Shown here one piece after another: positions 49,337 through 49,841 of a stretch of DNA of 49,841 bases. The stretch's first letter is position 1; each line of letters opens with the position of its first letter. A program made the translations under genes and the position numbers. Origin of the DNA: Clostridiales bacterium (GTDB lineage: Bacteria; Bacillota; Clostridia; Saccharofermentanales; Saccharofermentanaceae). The notes beneath the pieces were generated by a model, which saw only the letters and a program-made list of their open reading frames with translations, was not told the origin of the DNA and ran no database searches. The DNA is taken from assembly GCA_017940895.1 (NCBI GenBank), contig JAGAXM010000035.1, forward strand, positions 1 to 49,841, written 5' to 3'.

Positions 49337-49366
49337 AGTATAACAGGTAGTGAAAGGTTGTGTCAA
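49337..49366 (-). promoter_or_regulatory. Strong promoter driving the mob region leader
   Basis: Perfect TTGACA (49366-49361), 18 bases, TATACT (49342-49337) with a TG one base ahead of the -10. The -35 lies inside the palindrome TGTGT-TG-ACACA, a possible operator. Transcription should start near 49330 and run toward mobC. Confidence 0.75.
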
Positions 49367-49400
49367 CACATATGTTCATTAATTTTATTTTCAGTCTCTT

Positions 49401-49460
49401 TAATAGGACATGATACGACGAGATATGACGACTTATGACGGGATATGACATGATATGTCA
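49401..49460. repeat. Six tandem, phased 10-bp repeats (iteron-like)
   Basis: Six consecutive decamers with the approximate form NNATATGACG: positions 49401, 49411, 49421, 49431, 49441 and 49451. TATGAC or a near match is at the same place in each. The last runs into GATATGTCATATG, which is palindromic. They sit about 35 bases upstream of the -35 box. Confidence 0.75.
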
Positions 49461-49472
49461 TATGCGAATTAT

Positions 49473-49502
49473 AAAAAGCGACTGGTGTTAATCCAGCCGC
49501 TT
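49473..49502 (-). terminator. Intrinsic terminator of the gene at the right edge
   Basis: AAGCG-A-CTGG pairs with CCAG-C-CGCTT (one mismatch), 7-base loop, with TTTTT on the minus strand. It would end the leftward gene at 49634-49841. The 130 bases between them hold nothing I can recognise. Confidence 0.75.
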
Positions 49503-49633
49503 CATGAATATTAATTAGAATACTATGGGGCAATTATCAGACAGTTCATTTATAATCTAAACCTTTAGTAGTATTTATTCCTGATTTATCCGAATATGCA
49601 ATTTTCTCCGCAGTCCATTTGAATACTTCACCA

Positions 49634-49841
49634 TTACATTCCTGAACCTGCGTTTTTTAGTGCTCCCAAATATTGAATATACAGTTTTAGTTTCTTACAA
49701 CCTTCCTCATTATTAGATAATTCAACTGGAGTCATTCCGTGCAATTCGTATATAGGCGTTGAGAAGAAAGCTACCTTATCTTCTTCTGATAATAAAGAAG
49801 AATAAACCACATTTACTATACTATGATCTACGCCTGCCACA
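49634..49841 (-). CDS. Hypothetical protein, C-terminal part (partial)
   Basis: The last 68 residues of a leftward gene cut by the right edge. A GTG at 49840 could be a start but no ribosome site can be seen, so the gene is treated as incomplete. The sequence contains FFSTPIYELHGMTPVELSNNEEG followed by CKKLKLYIQYLGAL. This faintly recalls the C-terminal region of Xre/MbcA/ParS-type antitoxins (P-x-x-x-L-x-G-x-x-P-x-x-L), but the match is weak. Low confidence in any role. Confidence 0.45.
   Translation of the reverse strand, partial: VAGVDHSIVNVVYSSLLSEEDKVAFFSTPIYELHGMTPVELSNNEEGCKKLKLYIQYLGALKNAGSGM

Larger units (their letters stand above)
44101..49841 (-). mobile_element. Integrative mobilizable element (left end inside window, right end beyond)
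   Basis: All genes from the integrase (44265) to mobC (48649) run leftward and form one mobility module: structured noncoding leader, mobC, relaxase, RepA-like ATPase, excisionase, integrase. No conjugative pilus genes are present, so transfer would need a helper. The left boundary is placed at the nested inverted repeats beside the tyrosine phosphatase gene; the exact attachment core cannot be set without the right end. The DNA looks more AT-rich than the flanking core genes. No cargo gene is seen before the right edge apart from one partial gene. Confidence 0.8.

Noticed and set aside
48986..49369. 127-codon leftward open frame in the structured region
   Set aside because: Its GTG start lies in the -35 box, upstream of the predicted transcription start; internal ATG has no usable ribosome site. 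Kept as structured RNA/DNA, though a coding role is not excluded.
49401..49460. CRISPR-like repeat array
   Set aside because: Repeats are only 10 bases, contiguous and without spacers; no cas genes nearby.

Overview
The window looks like chromosomal DNA from an anaerobic, fibre-degrading member of the Clostridia (Bacillota) of moderate GC content. This rests on gene families, not a marker gene: a Firmicute-type glucose-6-phosphate isomerase, a DUF4364 regulator, a two-gene SufCB-type iron-sulfur locus, paired B12-radical-SAM/DUF2344 genes, Gram-positive lipoproteins, and a surface-anchored GH5 endoglucanase. The genus cannot be fixed from this sequence.

Region 1 (1-14.6 kb) is core genome. 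A family 8 glycosyltransferase converges with a lipid cluster (MarR regulator, acyl carrier protein, lipid kinase). Beyond these lie the radical-SAM pair, a lipoprotein, pgi, and sufCB, which is divergent from a DUF4364 gene. A polar amino acid ABC operon follows, ending with a Yip1-like membrane protein, then a membrane GGDEF protein.

Region 2 (14.6-25.9 kb) reads leftward. It holds two large hairpins, a tRNA-Thr, an acetylesterase-like enzyme, an SDR, three unusual low-complexity proteins, a membrane-anchored GH5 enzyme, paaK, dCMP deaminase, a BaiN-like flavoprotein and ddl. The GH5 enzyme and a neighbouring transmembrane protein share a similar extracellular N-terminal domain.

Region 3 (25.9-44.1 kb) has a GT-C-like membrane protein, a zinc/cadmium efflux operon (SmtB-type repressor, separate HMA protein, P1B ATPase), an EF-G-2-like GTPase, a zinc-ribbon/coiled-coil/DUF4177 protein, an oligopeptide ABC operon with fused ATPases, an orphan prepilin, and an operon of LMW-PTP, ThrH, a degenerate iron-ADH homologue and the CCA-adding enzyme.

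Region 4 (about 44.1 kb to the right edge) is an integrative mobilizable element: Tn916-type integrase and excisionase, a RepA-like ATPase, a MOBP-type relaxase and a MobC-like protein, all leftward. Its left end is a dense set of nested inverted repeats. Upstream of mobC are an oriT-like hairpin set, about 480 bp of strongly structured DNA without a convincing gene, a near-consensus promoter, and six phased 10-bp repeats. This noncoding block is the best candidate here for something undescribed.

Several genes have a -10 box only 6-12 bases before the start codon and no Shine-Dalgarno, suggesting that leaderless or near-leaderless mRNAs are used alongside standard ribosome binding sites.
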